A stretch of 51,876 nucleotides of DNA. It comes from Pirellulales bacterium. GTDB lineage: Bacteria; Planctomycetota; Planctomycetia; Pirellulales; S012-138. Within the stretch, counting starts at the first letter, position 1; each line of letters opens with the position of its first letter. Under the pieces are notes generated by a model. It saw only the letters and a program-made list of their open reading frames with translations. It did not search any database and had not been told where the DNA came from. Of this stretch, positions 1-9,170 are shown in pieces. The DNA lies in NCBI GenBank assembly GCA_028066245.1, contig JALCBR010000023.1, positions 1-51,876 of the forward strand. Direction: 5' to 3'. Made by a program: the position numbers and the translations under genes.

Positions 1-124
1 CCGTACGCGCGGGCTGTTTTGATTTCCGCCAGCAACACACTATTAGGACACTACCCAGGAAGCCCGACGTGTGTTGACAGACGAGCAATGGTAGCGGCTG
101 GCTCCACATTTTCCGGAACACCCT

Positions 125-395
125 CCTTCGCCCAAGGGCGGCCGGTCGCGGGCCGATGACCGCGAGTGTTTGGAAGGCATCTTGTGGCTGCTCCGTCACC
201 GCAAGAACCGCGTGAAGCCTTTGCGGAATGACGGCCGCCGACTGCGACGTTACCGGCACCGTGGATCGTGGAACGCACCAATGCTTGGCTCCACTGCTAC
301 CGCGGTCTGGCCACGCGCTGGGCATACTATCCATTCATCCACACGTCGGGTTGGTCTACGTCAGCTTCATCTATATGGCACTACAACGGTTTTGA
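125..395 (+). pseudogene. IS5-family transposase remnant
   Basis: Two pieces of an IS5/IS4-type DDE transposase survive with the middle missing. The first (about 125-215) reads GGRSRADDRECLEGILWLLR, matching the usual N-terminal GGRPRADDR..LEGILWVLR signature. The second (about 262-395) reads IVERTNAWLHCYRGLATRW, the conserved C-terminal end of this family. It then shifts frame once and finishes as HVGLVYVSFIYMALQRF before a TGA at 393-395. The DDE catalytic core is largely deleted, so the product cannot be active. No terminal repeats could be assigned. Family recognition is from motifs read by eye; the left boundary is uncertain. Confidence 0.7.
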
Positions 396-403
396 AACGA
401 CTT

Positions 404-1555
404 CTAGGACTCGCGCAGGGCAGATACGATCTCCGCACGGGCGGCCGTCCAAGCCGGAACAATACCAGCGATGATCCCGGTGATCACGGCAACAAGGCAT
501 CCGGTTGCTGCCAGTCCCAATGTCGGTGCAAAGTTGATGACCACCGCCTCCGCGCCCACCGCCAGCCGAGTCACCTTTAGCACGAGCATCGCAGCGCCAA
601 CGCCGAGTATGCCACCGATTGTGGCCAGAGTTGCGCTTTCGCTGAGCACCAGCCAGAATACACGGCCTGAGGTGAAGCCCAGCGTCTGCAACACGGCGTG
701 TTCTTTGATGCGATCCTGAACGGACATGATGGTGGTGGTTGCCACGAGTGCCAACACAAGTCCGACGCACGCGAACCCGAGATATTGAGACATGTCGATC
801 AGTTGTGTCAGGTCGCCCAAGCTCTTGGTTTGAAACACTCCTTTGGCGCGCGTGTCGGTCTGTTTTGGACCAGACATCAACACGCTGTCAATCTCGCGGC
901 TTTTCTCGCCAGCGTCCACGTTTGGTTCCAGCAAGACTTCTAACTGTGTGACCAATCCATCCATGTTGGCACCAGGCCGGCGCTGCAACATTTCCAAGTG
1001 TGTGTAGATGTAGTGTTCTTCCGCAGGATCCTCCGCGGTATAGATCCCTGCGACACGGACCTCCACGCTGTTTTCTGTCCCCATGCTGAACGATTGACCG
1101 ACTGTGATCCCGCGGCGTTCCGCGACCGCTTGACCTACAACAGCAGCATCCTGAAACGTCTCGAAGTCACTCCATGAGCCGTTAACGAGTTTAAAATCCC
1201 GGATGGATTTCAGTTTCTTCGGCGGCAAGCCGTAGAAGACAATGACGTCCAGGCTGGCGCGGCAGTTGTTGGTCAACACGGAGATCGGAACAACTTCACG
1301 GATGCCGGGAAGTTCCGCGATCCGAAGTTCGTAGTCTTCTGGCAACAAGCTTGTTGCCGGGCAAAACTTGTTGGCTTGAAACACAATGAGAGAGCTTTTG
1401 GCCTCTTGCCGGCGGCGGAGATCATTCATTCCTTCCTGAATGGCGCCGGTGAAGCAAAAGACAAACAACGCCACCGCCGCACCGCTCACTGTAAGAATGG
1501 TTCTTGAGCGATGTCGCCAAAGGGTTTTTGCGATGAACGGAATGAATTTCAGCAT
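404..1555 (-). CDS. FtsX-type ABC transporter permease
   Basis: A 383-residue inner-membrane permease of the MacB/FtsX/DevC type. It has one N-terminal membrane helix (TILTVSGAAVALFVFCFTGA), a large periplasmic domain of about 220 residues, and three C-terminal helices with the usual cytoplasmic stretch (VQDRIKEHAVLQTLGF) that contacts the ATPase. I chose the ATG at 1555 (MLKFIPFIAKTLWRHRSR), which starts 13 bases after the ATPase stop. An upstream ATG at 1597 would overlap the ATPase gene and add an unlikely polar leader. The periplasmic domain has two cysteines (KFCPATS, NNCRAS), matching the cysteine-rich flavour of the cluster. It is the last gene of the leftward export cluster. The substrate is unknown. 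Confidence 0.88.
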   Translation of the reverse strand: MLKFIPFIAKTLWRHRSRTILTVSGAAVALFVFCFTGAIQEGMNDLRRRQEAKSSLIVFQANKFCPATSLLPEDYELRIAELPGIREVVPISVLTNNCRASLDVIVFYGLPPKKLKSIRDFKLVNGSWSDFETFQDAAVVGQAVAERRGITVGQSFSMGTENSVEVRVAGIYTAEDPAEEHYIYTHLEMLQRRPGANMDGLVTQLEVLLEPNVDAGEKSREIDSVLMSGPKQTDTRAKGVFQTKSLGDLTQLIDMSQYLGFACVGLVLALVATTTIMSVQDRIKEHAVLQTLGFTSGRVFWLVLSESATLATIGGILGVGAAMLVLKVTRLAVGAEAVVINFAPTLGLAATGCLVAVITGIIAGIVPAWTAARAEIVSALRES

Positions 1556-1568
1556 GGATTGCTTTGAG

Positions 1569-2297
1569 CTAGAGAGTGGCGACTCCGGGCGGCGCATCGC
1601 CCGGTTCCGCAGCGGAGGTTTCCGTCAACTCAATCAGCTTTCCGTGATCGAGCGTCAATTGCCTGCCAGCGACTACGGCAGCCTCACGGTCATGTGTGAC
1701 CATCAGTAACGTTATGTCCAATTCAGCGTTCAAACGTTTGAGCAGATGCAAGATTTGATCGCTGGTTTCCGGGTCAAGATCGCCGGTCGGTTCATCGGCG
1801 ACGACGACTTTGGGATGCGCGACGATGGCCCTGGCAATGCCGACGCGCTGCTCCTGACCGCCGGAAAGCTGTCGCGGGTAATGCCCGGCTCGGTCCGTGA
1901 GGTCGACGGCTTGCAGCGCGACATTCACGCGGCGTCTTCTTTCGCTGCGCCCCATCGGCAGCAACAGCAGCGGAAGTTCCACATTCTCATAGGCGGTGAG
2001 GACGGGAATCAGGTTGTGCGTTTGAAAGACATAACCAATGTTGGCGGCGCGCCACTTCGCGGTCGCAGCGCGCGACATCCGTGGCACGTCAGCTCCGTCG
2101 ACCAGGATGCTCCCGCCATCGGGCTTGTCGATGCCAGCAATCAGGTTCAACAGCGTTGATTTCCCCGTTCCGCTGGCTCCCATCAGAGAGAGGAACTCGC
2201 CTGCGGCGATATCAAGAGAAACACCATCGAGCGGCGTGATTGTCTCTCCGCCTTTGTGGTAGCGTTTGGTTACGTTGTTGATCTGTACCAAAGTCAT
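1569..2297 (-). CDS. ABC transporter ATP-binding protein, LolD/MacB/DevA type
   Basis: A 242-residue ATPase subunit that powers the neighbouring FtsX-type permeases. Walker A is GASGTGKST (about residues 40-48), the Q-loop lies in VFQTHNLIP, the signature is [14 protein letters not shown], Walker B is [12 protein letters not shown], and the switch histidine is in VTHDREA. The [14 protein letters not shown] pattern and the Q-loop context are typical of the LolD/MacB/FtsE group rather than importers. It lies between the HlyD-type adaptor gene and the second permease in the same orientation, so the three probably work as one tripartite export pump. The ATG at 2297 directly precedes the normal family N-terminus. 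Confidence 0.95.
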   Translation of the reverse strand: MTLVQINNVTKRYHKGGETITPLDGVSLDIAAGEFLSLMGASGTGKSTLLNLIAGIDKPDGGSILVDGADVPRMSRAATAKWRAANIGYVFQTHNLIPVLTAYENVELPLLLLPMGRSERRRRVNVALQAVDLTDRAGHYPRQLSGGQEQRVGIARAIVAHPKVVVADEPTGDLDPETSDQILHLLKRLNAELDITLLMVTHDREAAVVAGRQLTLDHGKLIELTETSAAEPGDAPPGVATL

Positions 2298-2361
2298 GGT
2301 CTTGGAGGTCGTAAAATTTGCCTGTGATGGAAAACTGCAATTGCCTGACCGGTACCGTCAC

Positions 2362-3960
2362 TCACAACGAAGTTGCGGGTGAGCCTGTCTTGCTCATTCT
2401 CCTGAGTGAAACATCTGTCGATTCCGGCGGCTCGTCACCAATCACGCGAATGCGGTCTCCGTCCTCCAGTCCTTCAAATCCCGTCGCCAAGATTCGGCTG
2501 GCGCGGTTGAGCCCGGACTGCACTTCAACCATGCCGTCAGGCGTTTCGGTTCCCAGCTTTATCGGGATCTTGCGGGCGCGTGCTTCCGACTGATCCGCCA
2601 GCCAAACGAAAGGTGATTCTCCACCACGATCTTGAACGAGATTTCGTGGAACGTAGATTCGTTCTTCCTCCGAAAGTTCTTGTGTGGCCGACGACTCCAT
2701 GGCTAGGAACGACGCGTCAACCAGCATCTCCGGCTTGAAGTACTCTGGCACATCTGACAGCGCGACCTTAACTTCCAATGTGTTCTTCTGGATGTCAGCT
2801 TCAGAACTGATATACAGCACGTGACCCGAGATTGGTTTGGAGATCGATGCATTGTTAATTAGCACCTCCTGCCCCAACTTCACCTTGGGGACATCGTCAA
2901 AGCGCACATCAACCCGTACTTGTAGTCTGTCGGGCCGATACATGGTGATAACGGAATTTGAAGCATGGCCGCCGGAATTAGTCGTGCCGCCGACTTGCGC
3001 GCCCAGGTGTCCCTTCAAGTGATAGACACGTCCGTCAACGGGCGCATAGACAGTCATGCGATCCAATCGCAATTGCGATTCATCGACGGCAACCTCTGCC
3101 TGGCAAACACGGGCCTCGGCAGCTTTGACCTGGGCCGCGGCCTGATCCCGCGCCGCGATCTCGTCAACCAGCATATCCAAGAGCGCTCGCAGCGCATCTC
3201 GCCGCTTCACCAACGCAGCGTGTTCAGCTTCCCAGGAAGTTTTGCGTTCCCGCAGCGCTTCCACGACGGCGATCGCCGAGGCCAGGTCTGCTTCGGCCTT
3301 TTCAATCAAGCGGCCCACAACGGCGCCCCGGGCGGCTTCTTTACCGTCGTAGTTCCGTTGGGCGAATTCACGTTGAGCCTCAGCTTGACGGATTTCATAC
3401 GGGAGGTTCTTCAACTGCGTGGCGATCTTGGCAAGTTCGGCCTCGGCCTGGCGCAGGGGTGCTTCCAGATGGACCGGCTGCTCAAAACGAGTCAGCGCCG
3501 CGGCGTAGCCCGCCTCAGCGTTGTCCAGTTCCGCTTTGCGCAGCCTCAGATCTGCCTCCGCGGAAGCCAACGCCAGTTGAGCGTCATTGTTAATCAGTTT
3601 AGCGACCGGGTCGCCGGCTTTGAGCTCCTGGTCATCCACGACCAAGAGTTCTTTGATCACTCCCTCCGCCAGAGCGGGCACATGAATCGGTGTGGGACGA
3701 GGTTCAATCCACCCAGAGGATTCAAACAATTTTGTCCCAGCGGGTTCAGCAGTCGCCCGAGTGAGTTGGACCGGGACGACCGTCACCTCTGTCGGCGGAA
3801 AGATCAGATCCCAGGCTGACCAACCTAAAATGGCGGCACTGGCGACCAAGAGAGCGATGGGAATCAAGTACCGCGACAGCCAGTGACCGTCGGAGCGCGG
3901 CGACTGCGCCGCGCTGCCGCGATCAATGGCAAGCTGTTTGAGGTCAACTTGGGTTTGCAT
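2362..3960 (-). CDS. HlyD-family periplasmic adaptor (membrane fusion protein)
   Basis: A 532-residue adaptor anchored by one N-terminal membrane helix (about residues 30-50, LIPIALLVASAAILGWSAWD). A first lipoyl/barrel half follows (ELKAGDPVAKL), then a long alanine/glutamate-rich helical hairpin of about 180 residues with heptad character, then the second half (MTVYAPVDGRVYHLKG) and a beta-barrel/proximal domain (GTETPDGMVEVQSGL). This is the layout of HlyD/DevB/MacA adaptors, which bridge an inner-membrane ABC pump to the outer envelope. It sits 26 bases downstream of the lipoprotein gene and upstream of the ATPase. The hairpin is longer than in MacA, closer to DevB-like proteins. Confidence 0.92.
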   Translation of the reverse strand: MQTQVDLKQLAIDRGSAAQSPRSDGHWLSRYLIPIALLVASAAILGWSAWDLIFPPTEVTVVPVQLTRATAEPAGTKLFESSGWIEPRPTPIHVPALAEGVIKELLVVDDQELKAGDPVAKLINNDAQLALASAEADLRLRKAELDNAEAGYAAALTRFEQPVHLEAPLRQAEAELAKIATQLKNLPYEIRQAEAQREFAQRNYDGKEAARGAVVGRLIEKAEADLASAIAVVEALRERKTSWEAEHAALVKRRDALRALLDMLVDEIAARDQAAAQVKAAEARVCQAEVAVDESQLRLDRMTVYAPVDGRVYHLKGHLGAQVGGTTNSGGHASNSVITMYRPDRLQVRVDVRFDDVPKVKLGQEVLINNASISKPISGHVLYISSEADIQKNTLEVKVALSDVPEYFKPEMLVDASFLAMESSATQELSEEERIYVPRNLVQDRGGESPFVWLADQSEARARKIPIKLGTETPDGMVEVQSGLNRASRILATGFEGLEDGDRIRVIGDEPPESTDVSLRRMSKTGSPATSL

Positions 3961-3986
3961 ACGAACGCTCGCAATCGTTTGGACGG

Positions 3987-4505
3987 TTACTCACCGCCGG
4001 ATTCCTTACGGACATAGATTCCGTTTGCCAAGACACGGAGGTTGCCGCCTTCGTCACGTTGGACGGTTCCCTCAACCACAACTGTTTCCAGTTCCTTCAA
4101 GCCGAACGCCGTGCGGGCATCCGCGTTGACAGTCTTTCCCTCGTCGCTGATCTTCACAGACGCCATGAATTCCGAAAGGTCGCCCGAGCAGCAGTAATCC
4201 CAAGGCGTTGGACAGTTGTGATCATCAGCGCAAGGCAGTTTGGACATGTCAGTCAACGTGAAGGACGCTCGTCCTTCCACCCATGGGTCTGGGCTTCCGC
4301 CGATGCGACCAACCAGCGTGATCTCTTCGCCATCGTTGTCGGCTTTAAAAGCATCGTGAATGTTGATGGGGTTTTCCGGCTCCGCAGCTAGAAAGTATTG
4401 TGAGACATCCACATTGGACGCGATTGTGGTCTCTTGTGGGTCGTCGCCGCACCCGGCTGCAAACATTGCGGACATCAAGCACGCGATCAAAAAAGTACGC
4501 TTCAT
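3987..4505 (-). CDS. Cysteine-containing lipoprotein in ABC export cluster
   Basis: A 172-residue lipoprotein. The N-terminus MKRTFLIACLMSAMFAAGC is a type II signal with the lipobox AAGC. The mature part contains short beta-strand-like runs (EEITLVGRIGG, ETVVVEGTVQRD) suggesting a small OB-like beta barrel. In the middle is a distinctive cysteine cluster, PCADDHNCPTPWDYCC, which could bind a metal or form disulfides. The gene lies between a permease and the HlyD-type adaptor and is cotranscribed by position, so it is probably an accessory subunit or substrate-handling factor of that exporter. I do not recognise a named family, and the OB-fold idea is inference from strand pattern only. Confidence 0.85.
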   Translation of the reverse strand: MKRTFLIACLMSAMFAAGCGDDPQETTIASNVDVSQYFLAAEPENPINIHDAFKADNDGEEITLVGRIGGSPDPWVEGRASFTLTDMSKLPCADDHNCPTPWDYCCSGDLSEFMASVKISDEGKTVNADARTAFGLKELETVVVEGTVQRDEGGNLRVLANGIYVRKESGGE

Positions 4506-4636
4506 TTCAAAGTCCTTTCTTGCGAAACATCCCTGGTAGTCATCACCGCGCCGTTCCGTAACGCGTTGTTCTGATGGTGAATTGTGGTCCGTTGCCTCTT
4601 CTCGATCTCGTTTCTCTGCGGTGTGGATCGGTCTTG

Positions 4637-5827
4637 TCAGGCCGACTTCAAGCCTTCCACAATCGGCTTCCGCAAACCGCGGATGGCTGCTGGGATAGTG
4701 CCTAATAAGCCCAACAGAAACCCCACACCGCAGCCGATAAGGATGGCGACGTTATCAATCTGCAGATGAAATGCTCCCATCGTGAAGCGAATGGCCGCCC
4801 CGTTGATCAACAGCAATGACAAGCCTGTGGCCGTCAAACTGGCTGCCGCGGCCAGCAACAGTCCTTCTTGCAACAAGCTGAGCAAGATAGCCGTCCGGCC
4901 AAAGCCAATGGTTTGTAACGTCGAGAGTTCTCGAATTCGGCCGATCACTGCCCCGTACATCGTATTGAGTCCTGCCAAAACGCCAGCACCGGCGACCAAT
5001 GCCACAACGAGCCAAGAGAGATACATAATTGGCGCGTAATCTTTCTGCAAAGCCGCGTAGTAGTTGTCTTCGCTCATGGCTTGTAGTTCCAAATCAAGGC
5101 GGTCCTGGCAAAACTCCTCTAGGTTCGCTGACTCTCCGTCAGGTCCCCAAGCGAGCGCTACCAGGCTGAGATCTTGCCGCTTCATGGCTTGCTGCAATTC
5201 CTGTAGATCACACCAGATTTCCGATTCGAATGCGGAACCAGCGGACGAGAAGACCCCGCTCACTCGCCAGGCGCGGCCTTCCATTTCGATAGAGGATCCC
5301 ACAGTGAGTTCCTCTTCACGGACACCAAGCTTGGTGGCGGCCAATCGTCCGACGATGACCTCACCCAACTGTGGCCAATCTCCGGTTTCCAACTCGACGC
5401 GCCTTCGTACGAGCAAGACGCCAGGGGTCACCCCACGGACGAGCCCGAGTGATTTAACATCGCGTGCATCGCCTTCACGATCGGGAAATCCAATTTCTGT
5501 TCCCAAGTACAACTCCGGCGAAACGGCTTTCTTGCCGTAACGCACGGCGACACCTGGAACGCTCGCCGGAACCAAGTCGCTGGTTCTCATCGCAATGGAT
5601 GAGTATTCCAGGTTGGCGCCCATGCCTTGTGAATAGACGACGGCCGTGTTCTTGTCCCCACTGACCACCAGCGATTTTGTCAGTCCGCGAATGAAACCCA
5701 CTACGACGAAGACCATAAGAATCACCGTCGTCAGGCCGACAAACGTCAAGCCTGTACGCAGCGGTCGGCGGAACAAGTTCCGTACGGCGTACTCCCAGGG
5801 AAGTCGACGGAAGAGCATGTGCAACAC
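4637..5827 (-). CDS. FtsX-type ABC transporter permease (first of two)
   Basis: A 396-residue permease of the same architecture as the one at 404-1555. It has an N-terminal helix (TGLTFVGLTTVILMVFVVVG), a periplasmic domain (about residues 50-270), and three C-terminal helices, with RIRELSTLQTIGFGRTAIL as the cytoplasmic coupling segment. Two different permeases with one ATPase imply a heterodimeric transmembrane unit, as in LolCDE, rather than the homodimer of MacB. The stop is 131 bases upstream of the lipoprotein gene. The start MLHMLFRRLPWEYAVRNLFRR gives the typical short basic cytoplasmic N-terminus. Confidence 0.9.
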   Translation of the reverse strand: MLHMLFRRLPWEYAVRNLFRRPLRTGLTFVGLTTVILMVFVVVGFIRGLTKSLVVSGDKNTAVVYSQGMGANLEYSSIAMRTSDLVPASVPGVAVRYGKKAVSPELYLGTEIGFPDREGDARDVKSLGLVRGVTPGVLLVRRRVELETGDWPQLGEVIVGRLAATKLGVREEELTVGSSIEMEGRAWRVSGVFSSAGSAFESEIWCDLQELQQAMKRQDLSLVALAWGPDGESANLEEFCQDRLDLELQAMSEDNYYAALQKDYAPIMYLSWLVVALVAGAGVLAGLNTMYGAVIGRIRELSTLQTIGFGRTAILLSLLQEGLLLAAAASLTATGLSLLLINGAAIRFTMGAFHLQIDNVAILIGCGVGFLLGLLGTIPAAIRGLRKPIVEGLKSA

Positions 5828-5986
5828 TGACAGATTAAGAATTCAGAGGCCGGACAAAGACACGTTTCACCGGCGCGAATCGCGACTGGGAATCCGTGAG
5901 CGAGCCATACGTGGTCAGCATCAGCCGAACGCATGGACAGGCGGTACGTACAGAGAACGCCCAGAGGGTAGGCGCAAGAGCGACCG

Positions 5987-6421
5987 CTAATTCCGCAGCG
6001 ACATAATCCAGCAACGGATCAACCGCCCGGAGCGAGGTGGAGGTGGTAGAGCATCCCCCCAACTTTCCCCGACCGCGGCTTGCAGAGATTGCTGGCAGAT
6101 CTCGACCGCACAGACATGCGTGAGCAATTTGAGATCATCTCCCGCAGGAGGATCTACCTGGTTCAAAACCGCACCACTACTACAAAGACATTGGCAAATC
6201 GATCGTGGTTTTGGTTGATCTCCCGGGCTTGGATTCTCACCTACAGGTCTTGCCAACTCCGTTTTCGATTTCGAGCAGCAACCATGGCTTTGCTTAGCCA
6301 GCGCTTGCTTTGTGACTTCCACTTGGGCCTGTTGTCCACAGCATGCCCCCACAGCGCCACTCGCCAAGGTGCAATTCACCGGGCAGGCGATAAGGACAAT
6401 GATGAGGAGGTATTGCAACAC
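5987..6421 (-). CDS. Secreted cysteine-rich protein
   Basis: A 144-residue protein whose first 22 residues form a signal-peptide-like segment (LQYLLIIVLIACPVNCTLAS). The mature part holds several cysteine pairs: ACCGQ, GCCSK and CQCLCSSG, plus later single cysteines. Such spacing suggests metal binding or disulfide bonding outside the cytoplasm. It starts with GTG at 6421; a TTG is the next codon. There is no strong ribosome-binding site, so the exact start is uncertain. It is the first gene of the leftward run leading into the ABC export cluster and is divergent from lysA. I know no named family for it. Confidence 0.6.
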   Translation of the reverse strand: MLQYLLIIVLIACPVNCTLASGAVGACCGQQAQVEVTKQALAKQSHGCCSKSKTELARPVGENPSPGDQPKPRSICQCLCSSGAVLNQVDPPAGDDLKLLTHVCAVEICQQSLQAAVGESWGDALPPPPRSGRLIRCWIMSLRN

Positions 6422-6766
6422 GGATCAGCTTGACGAAGTGGACCAAGTTGGCTTGGGAACGTTGTTGACCTTGGCACGTAAGCCCTTTCAAGATGCTCTC
6501 TATTTTGTTCGTCCGGGCGGCAGTATGCAACCGCAGTTGTGCTGACATTGAACTGAACAAGCGGTCAGGTGCTACGGCATCGCTCATATGCCGCTGCCGT
6601 GTGACTCTGGCAGGGCACTTCGCTTGAAGTTCTCAGTCCCAAGGCTACAAAGAGGGCTCAGCGTGCATTGCTGTCAGCACACCAGCCCGCTCTGTGGGTA
6701 GGGGGGCACCAATCGCTGAAATTACGGGCTCTTCCTGCCAAGATTTCTGTGACGTCCACTTCGACA
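6422..6766. other. Intergenic region between divergent genes
   Basis: About 345 bases between the leftward cysteine-rich gene and rightward lysA. It must hold both promoters, but I could not assign convincing -35/-10 elements. Open frames crossing it look non-coding (no family motifs, biased composition). No RNA gene or repeat was recognised. Confidence 0.4.
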
Positions 6767-8017
6767 ATGCTTTCTACTCAAACCCGCTCCGCAATCGCCG
6801 GCGTACCGGTTCGTGAATTGGCCAACAAATTCGGGACGCCGCTGTTCGTCTATGACGCAAAAGTCATCAAGCAGCAGGTGGCCAACTTCGCCGCTTTCGA
6901 TGTGATTCGCTATGCTCAAAAAGCCAACTCCAATCTGGCAGTGCTGCGGTTGATGCGGAAGTTGGGCGTGGTGTTGGACGCCGTCAGTGCGGGCGAAGTT
7001 CTACGAGCATTGAAAGCTGGCTTCGAGCCACGATCCGATCCACCACAGATCGTCTACACGGCCGACATCTTTGATCGCGAGGCGTTGGACGTCGTCGTAA
7101 AGCACCAGGTGCATGTCAATTGCGGATCGCGTGATATGCTGGATCAGCTTGCGCAACACGCAGGCGGACAACAGATTACGTTGCGAATCAACCCAGGATT
7201 TGGCCATGGGCACAGCCAAAAGACAAACACAGGCGGAGAACAGTCCAAACACGGTATCTGGCATGAAGAGTTAGAAGCGACTCTCGCACAAACGAAGGAC
7301 TTGGGGCACACCGTAACCGGGCTGCATCTGCATATCGGGTCCGGAAATGACCTGGAGCACCTGGCTCAAGTCTGTGTGGCCATGAAGGATTTGGCATTGC
7401 GGGTTGGGGCTTCCCTGCTGGCAATCAGTGCCGGGGGCGGAATTTCGATCCCTTATCGGAGTGAGCAGCAACCGGTCGATACGGCCGCCTACTTTGAGCT
7501 ATGGAATGGAACTCGCCGTGAACTGGAAGGGGAATTCGGCCATCCCGTGAAGCTGGAGATCGAGCCGGGACGGTACCTGGTCGCGGAAGCCGGTTTCCTG
7601 ATCGCGGAGATTCGGGCGGTCAAGCGGATGGGGAACAACACCTTTTACCTGGTCGATGCCGGCTTCAACAATCTAGCCCGCCCCATCCTGTATGGGGCCT
7701 ATCATCCGATGTCGATCGACGCGGCCGATCCTCAAGACGGCACACAACCAGTGATCGTTGGCGGACCGCTGTGTGAATCGGGTGATATCTTCACGCAGGA
7801 GGAGGGCGGATTCGTTTCCCAGCGAGACCTCCCATTGGCCAGAGTGGGAGACTATCTGATCATCGAATGTGCGGGAGCGTACAGCTCTGTCATGGGGAGT
7901 AACTACAACTCCAAGCCTTTGGCGGCAGAAGCGATGATCGATACGGAAGGCGTGACGCTCATTCGCCGACGGCAGACATTTGAACAAATGGTGCAAGACG
8001 AGAGCACCGACAGCTAA
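6767..8017 (+). CDS. lysA: Diaminopimelate decarboxylase
   Basis: This enzyme decarboxylates meso-diaminopimelate to L-lysine, the last step of lysine synthesis, in the cytoplasm with PLP. The product is 416 residues, the family's usual size. The PLP lysine is K52 in RYAQKANSN. The glycine-rich phosphate-binding region lies around ISAGGGISIPY, the barrel end is at LEIEPGRYLVAEAG, and the active-site cysteine motif is GGPLCESGDIF. The family start fits the ATG at 6767 (MLSTQTRSAIAGVPVRELANKFGTP); the frame is open upstream to 6668 but those residues do not resemble the family. It stands alone, away from other lysine genes. Confidence 0.93.
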   Translation: MLSTQTRSAIAGVPVRELANKFGTPLFVYDAKVIKQQVANFAAFDVIRYAQKANSNLAVLRLMRKLGVVLDAVSAGEVLRALKAGFEPRSDPPQIVYTADIFDREALDVVVKHQVHVNCGSRDMLDQLAQHAGGQQITLRINPGFGHGHSQKTNTGGEQSKHGIWHEELEATLAQTKDLGHTVTGLHLHIGSGNDLEHLAQVCVAMKDLALRVGASLLAISAGGGISIPYRSEQQPVDTAAYFELWNGTRRELEGEFGHPVKLEIEPGRYLVAEAGFLIAEIRAVKRMGNNTFYLVDAGFNNLARPILYGAYHPMSIDAADPQDGTQPVIVGGPLCESGDIFTQEEGGFVSQRDLPLARVGDYLIIECAGAYSSVMGSNYNSKPLAAEAMIDTEGVTLIRRRQTFEQMVQDESTDS

Positions 8018-8598
8018 CGAGCGACAACGCACAAACGTCTGCAAAAACCGCAAGTACCTACAGAACCAACTGTCCAGGCAGCATCATCCGCGGCGAATTC
8101 GGCCGACAACGCCAAGGCAAGTGACTGGGTATTCAAACGGGTGATCTCCCGTGTCCCATCCGCCCGCGTTTCGACGGGAACCGGCCACAATCGCCTTCGC
8201 CGCACTCGTGCCTGCAAACGTTGTCATTCTCAGAAATCAAGCAGAACACTGCTTTTTTACCGGCAATTCCTGGACCGGCTGTTATGGCTGAGTACAATTG
8301 TTCCGATTGCAAGTGGATCGCGCACATGGTCGGAGACGCCCTTGTTGGGCTATGGTCTCGGCCGGCAGCAGAGCATTTGATGGGGCGTTATGAAAGATGG
8401 GTCTTCGCGTCTGGGTTGTCCCTTTGATCTCAGGCGTCGTTTTTTGCCATCTCTCTTCCTCACCGATGCATGTCTCGCCGGACCCACCAATGCAGCCGGA
8501 GCTTGATGCGCGACAACAGTCAGCGGACGACTTCCGTTTCACGACCAAGATGAGTCTCAAAATCGGCGCTCACACTTGTCAGCGCCGGCTGTTTGTCC
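8018..8598. other. Gene-poor stretch after lysA
   Basis: No convincing gene was found here. Short open frames on both strands (up to about 90 codons) have no recognisable motifs, overlap one another and lack ribosome-binding sites. Together with the broken frame that follows, this looks like decayed coding DNA. Confidence 0.4.
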
Positions 8599-9036
8599 TC
8601 ATGAGTCAAAGCTGATCTGAAACACCGGCACGAAGTTTCGCGCAGAGTTTGTGACACCTTGGTCTTGCGATGAGAGTGCATTCCATGATGGATAGACTGA
8701 ATTCTCGGCCTCATTCAGTAGGTCGAATCGGTCGTTGAGCGAGTAGCCCACGTGACCAAAAGTGAGTTGTCCGGCGCATCATGCTTCGTAAGCGGATAAG
8801 TTTCACAGATCAGACTTGTTTCCGTGCCACGAATCTTTTTCCAAATGCGGACTGACGATCACGACTGTTTCGGAAGGTGGTAAGATTGCGTACTTTTGCT
8901 CCGGCAATTGGCCTTCAACCGCGAATGCGCCGCCGGACAAATGACATCTTCAGGCAGGCACCCTGAGTTGGGTCCACGCGTCGATGCCGTTTTCCAGACA
9001 CTCGGAGGTTTCACGTACAATCCCGTAAATCAAATC
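8599..9036 (-). pseudogene. Probable decayed protein-coding gene
   Basis: One minus-strand reading frame runs from 9036 to a stop at 8599-8601. It reads like real protein in three blocks: GIVRETSECLENGIDAW, then EGQLPEQKYAILPPSETVV, then LTFGHVGYSLNDRFDLLNE through SARNFVPVFQISF. It is broken by three in-frame TGA codons, at 8950-8952, 8803-8805 and 8779-8781. No start codon region could be found upstream. The final block, ending in alternating hydrophobic residues and a near-terminal phenylalanine, is reminiscent of an envelope beta-barrel end, but I cannot name a family. The coding origin is inferred from composition only. Confidence 0.35.
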
Positions 9037-9170
9037 GCATCATTTGGCTCGGCACAAACCTTGCCTGAGCCGTTACTGCGCGTTGGCTTCTGAGCGATTC
9101 TCCCGATCACGGGAAGCCAGCTCCGCAACCCTTGGAACAATCGTTTCGCCCTCCCTCCCCAGGAACGCCC

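Noticed and set aside
2965-3819. A 284-codon plus-strand frame antisense to the HlyD-type adaptor
   Set aside because: The opposite strand encodes an unmistakable adaptor protein; this frame is a codon-bias shadow.
5835-6062. A 75-codon minus-strand frame overlapping the cysteine-rich gene
   Set aside because: Overlaps the better supported frame and has no signal or motif.
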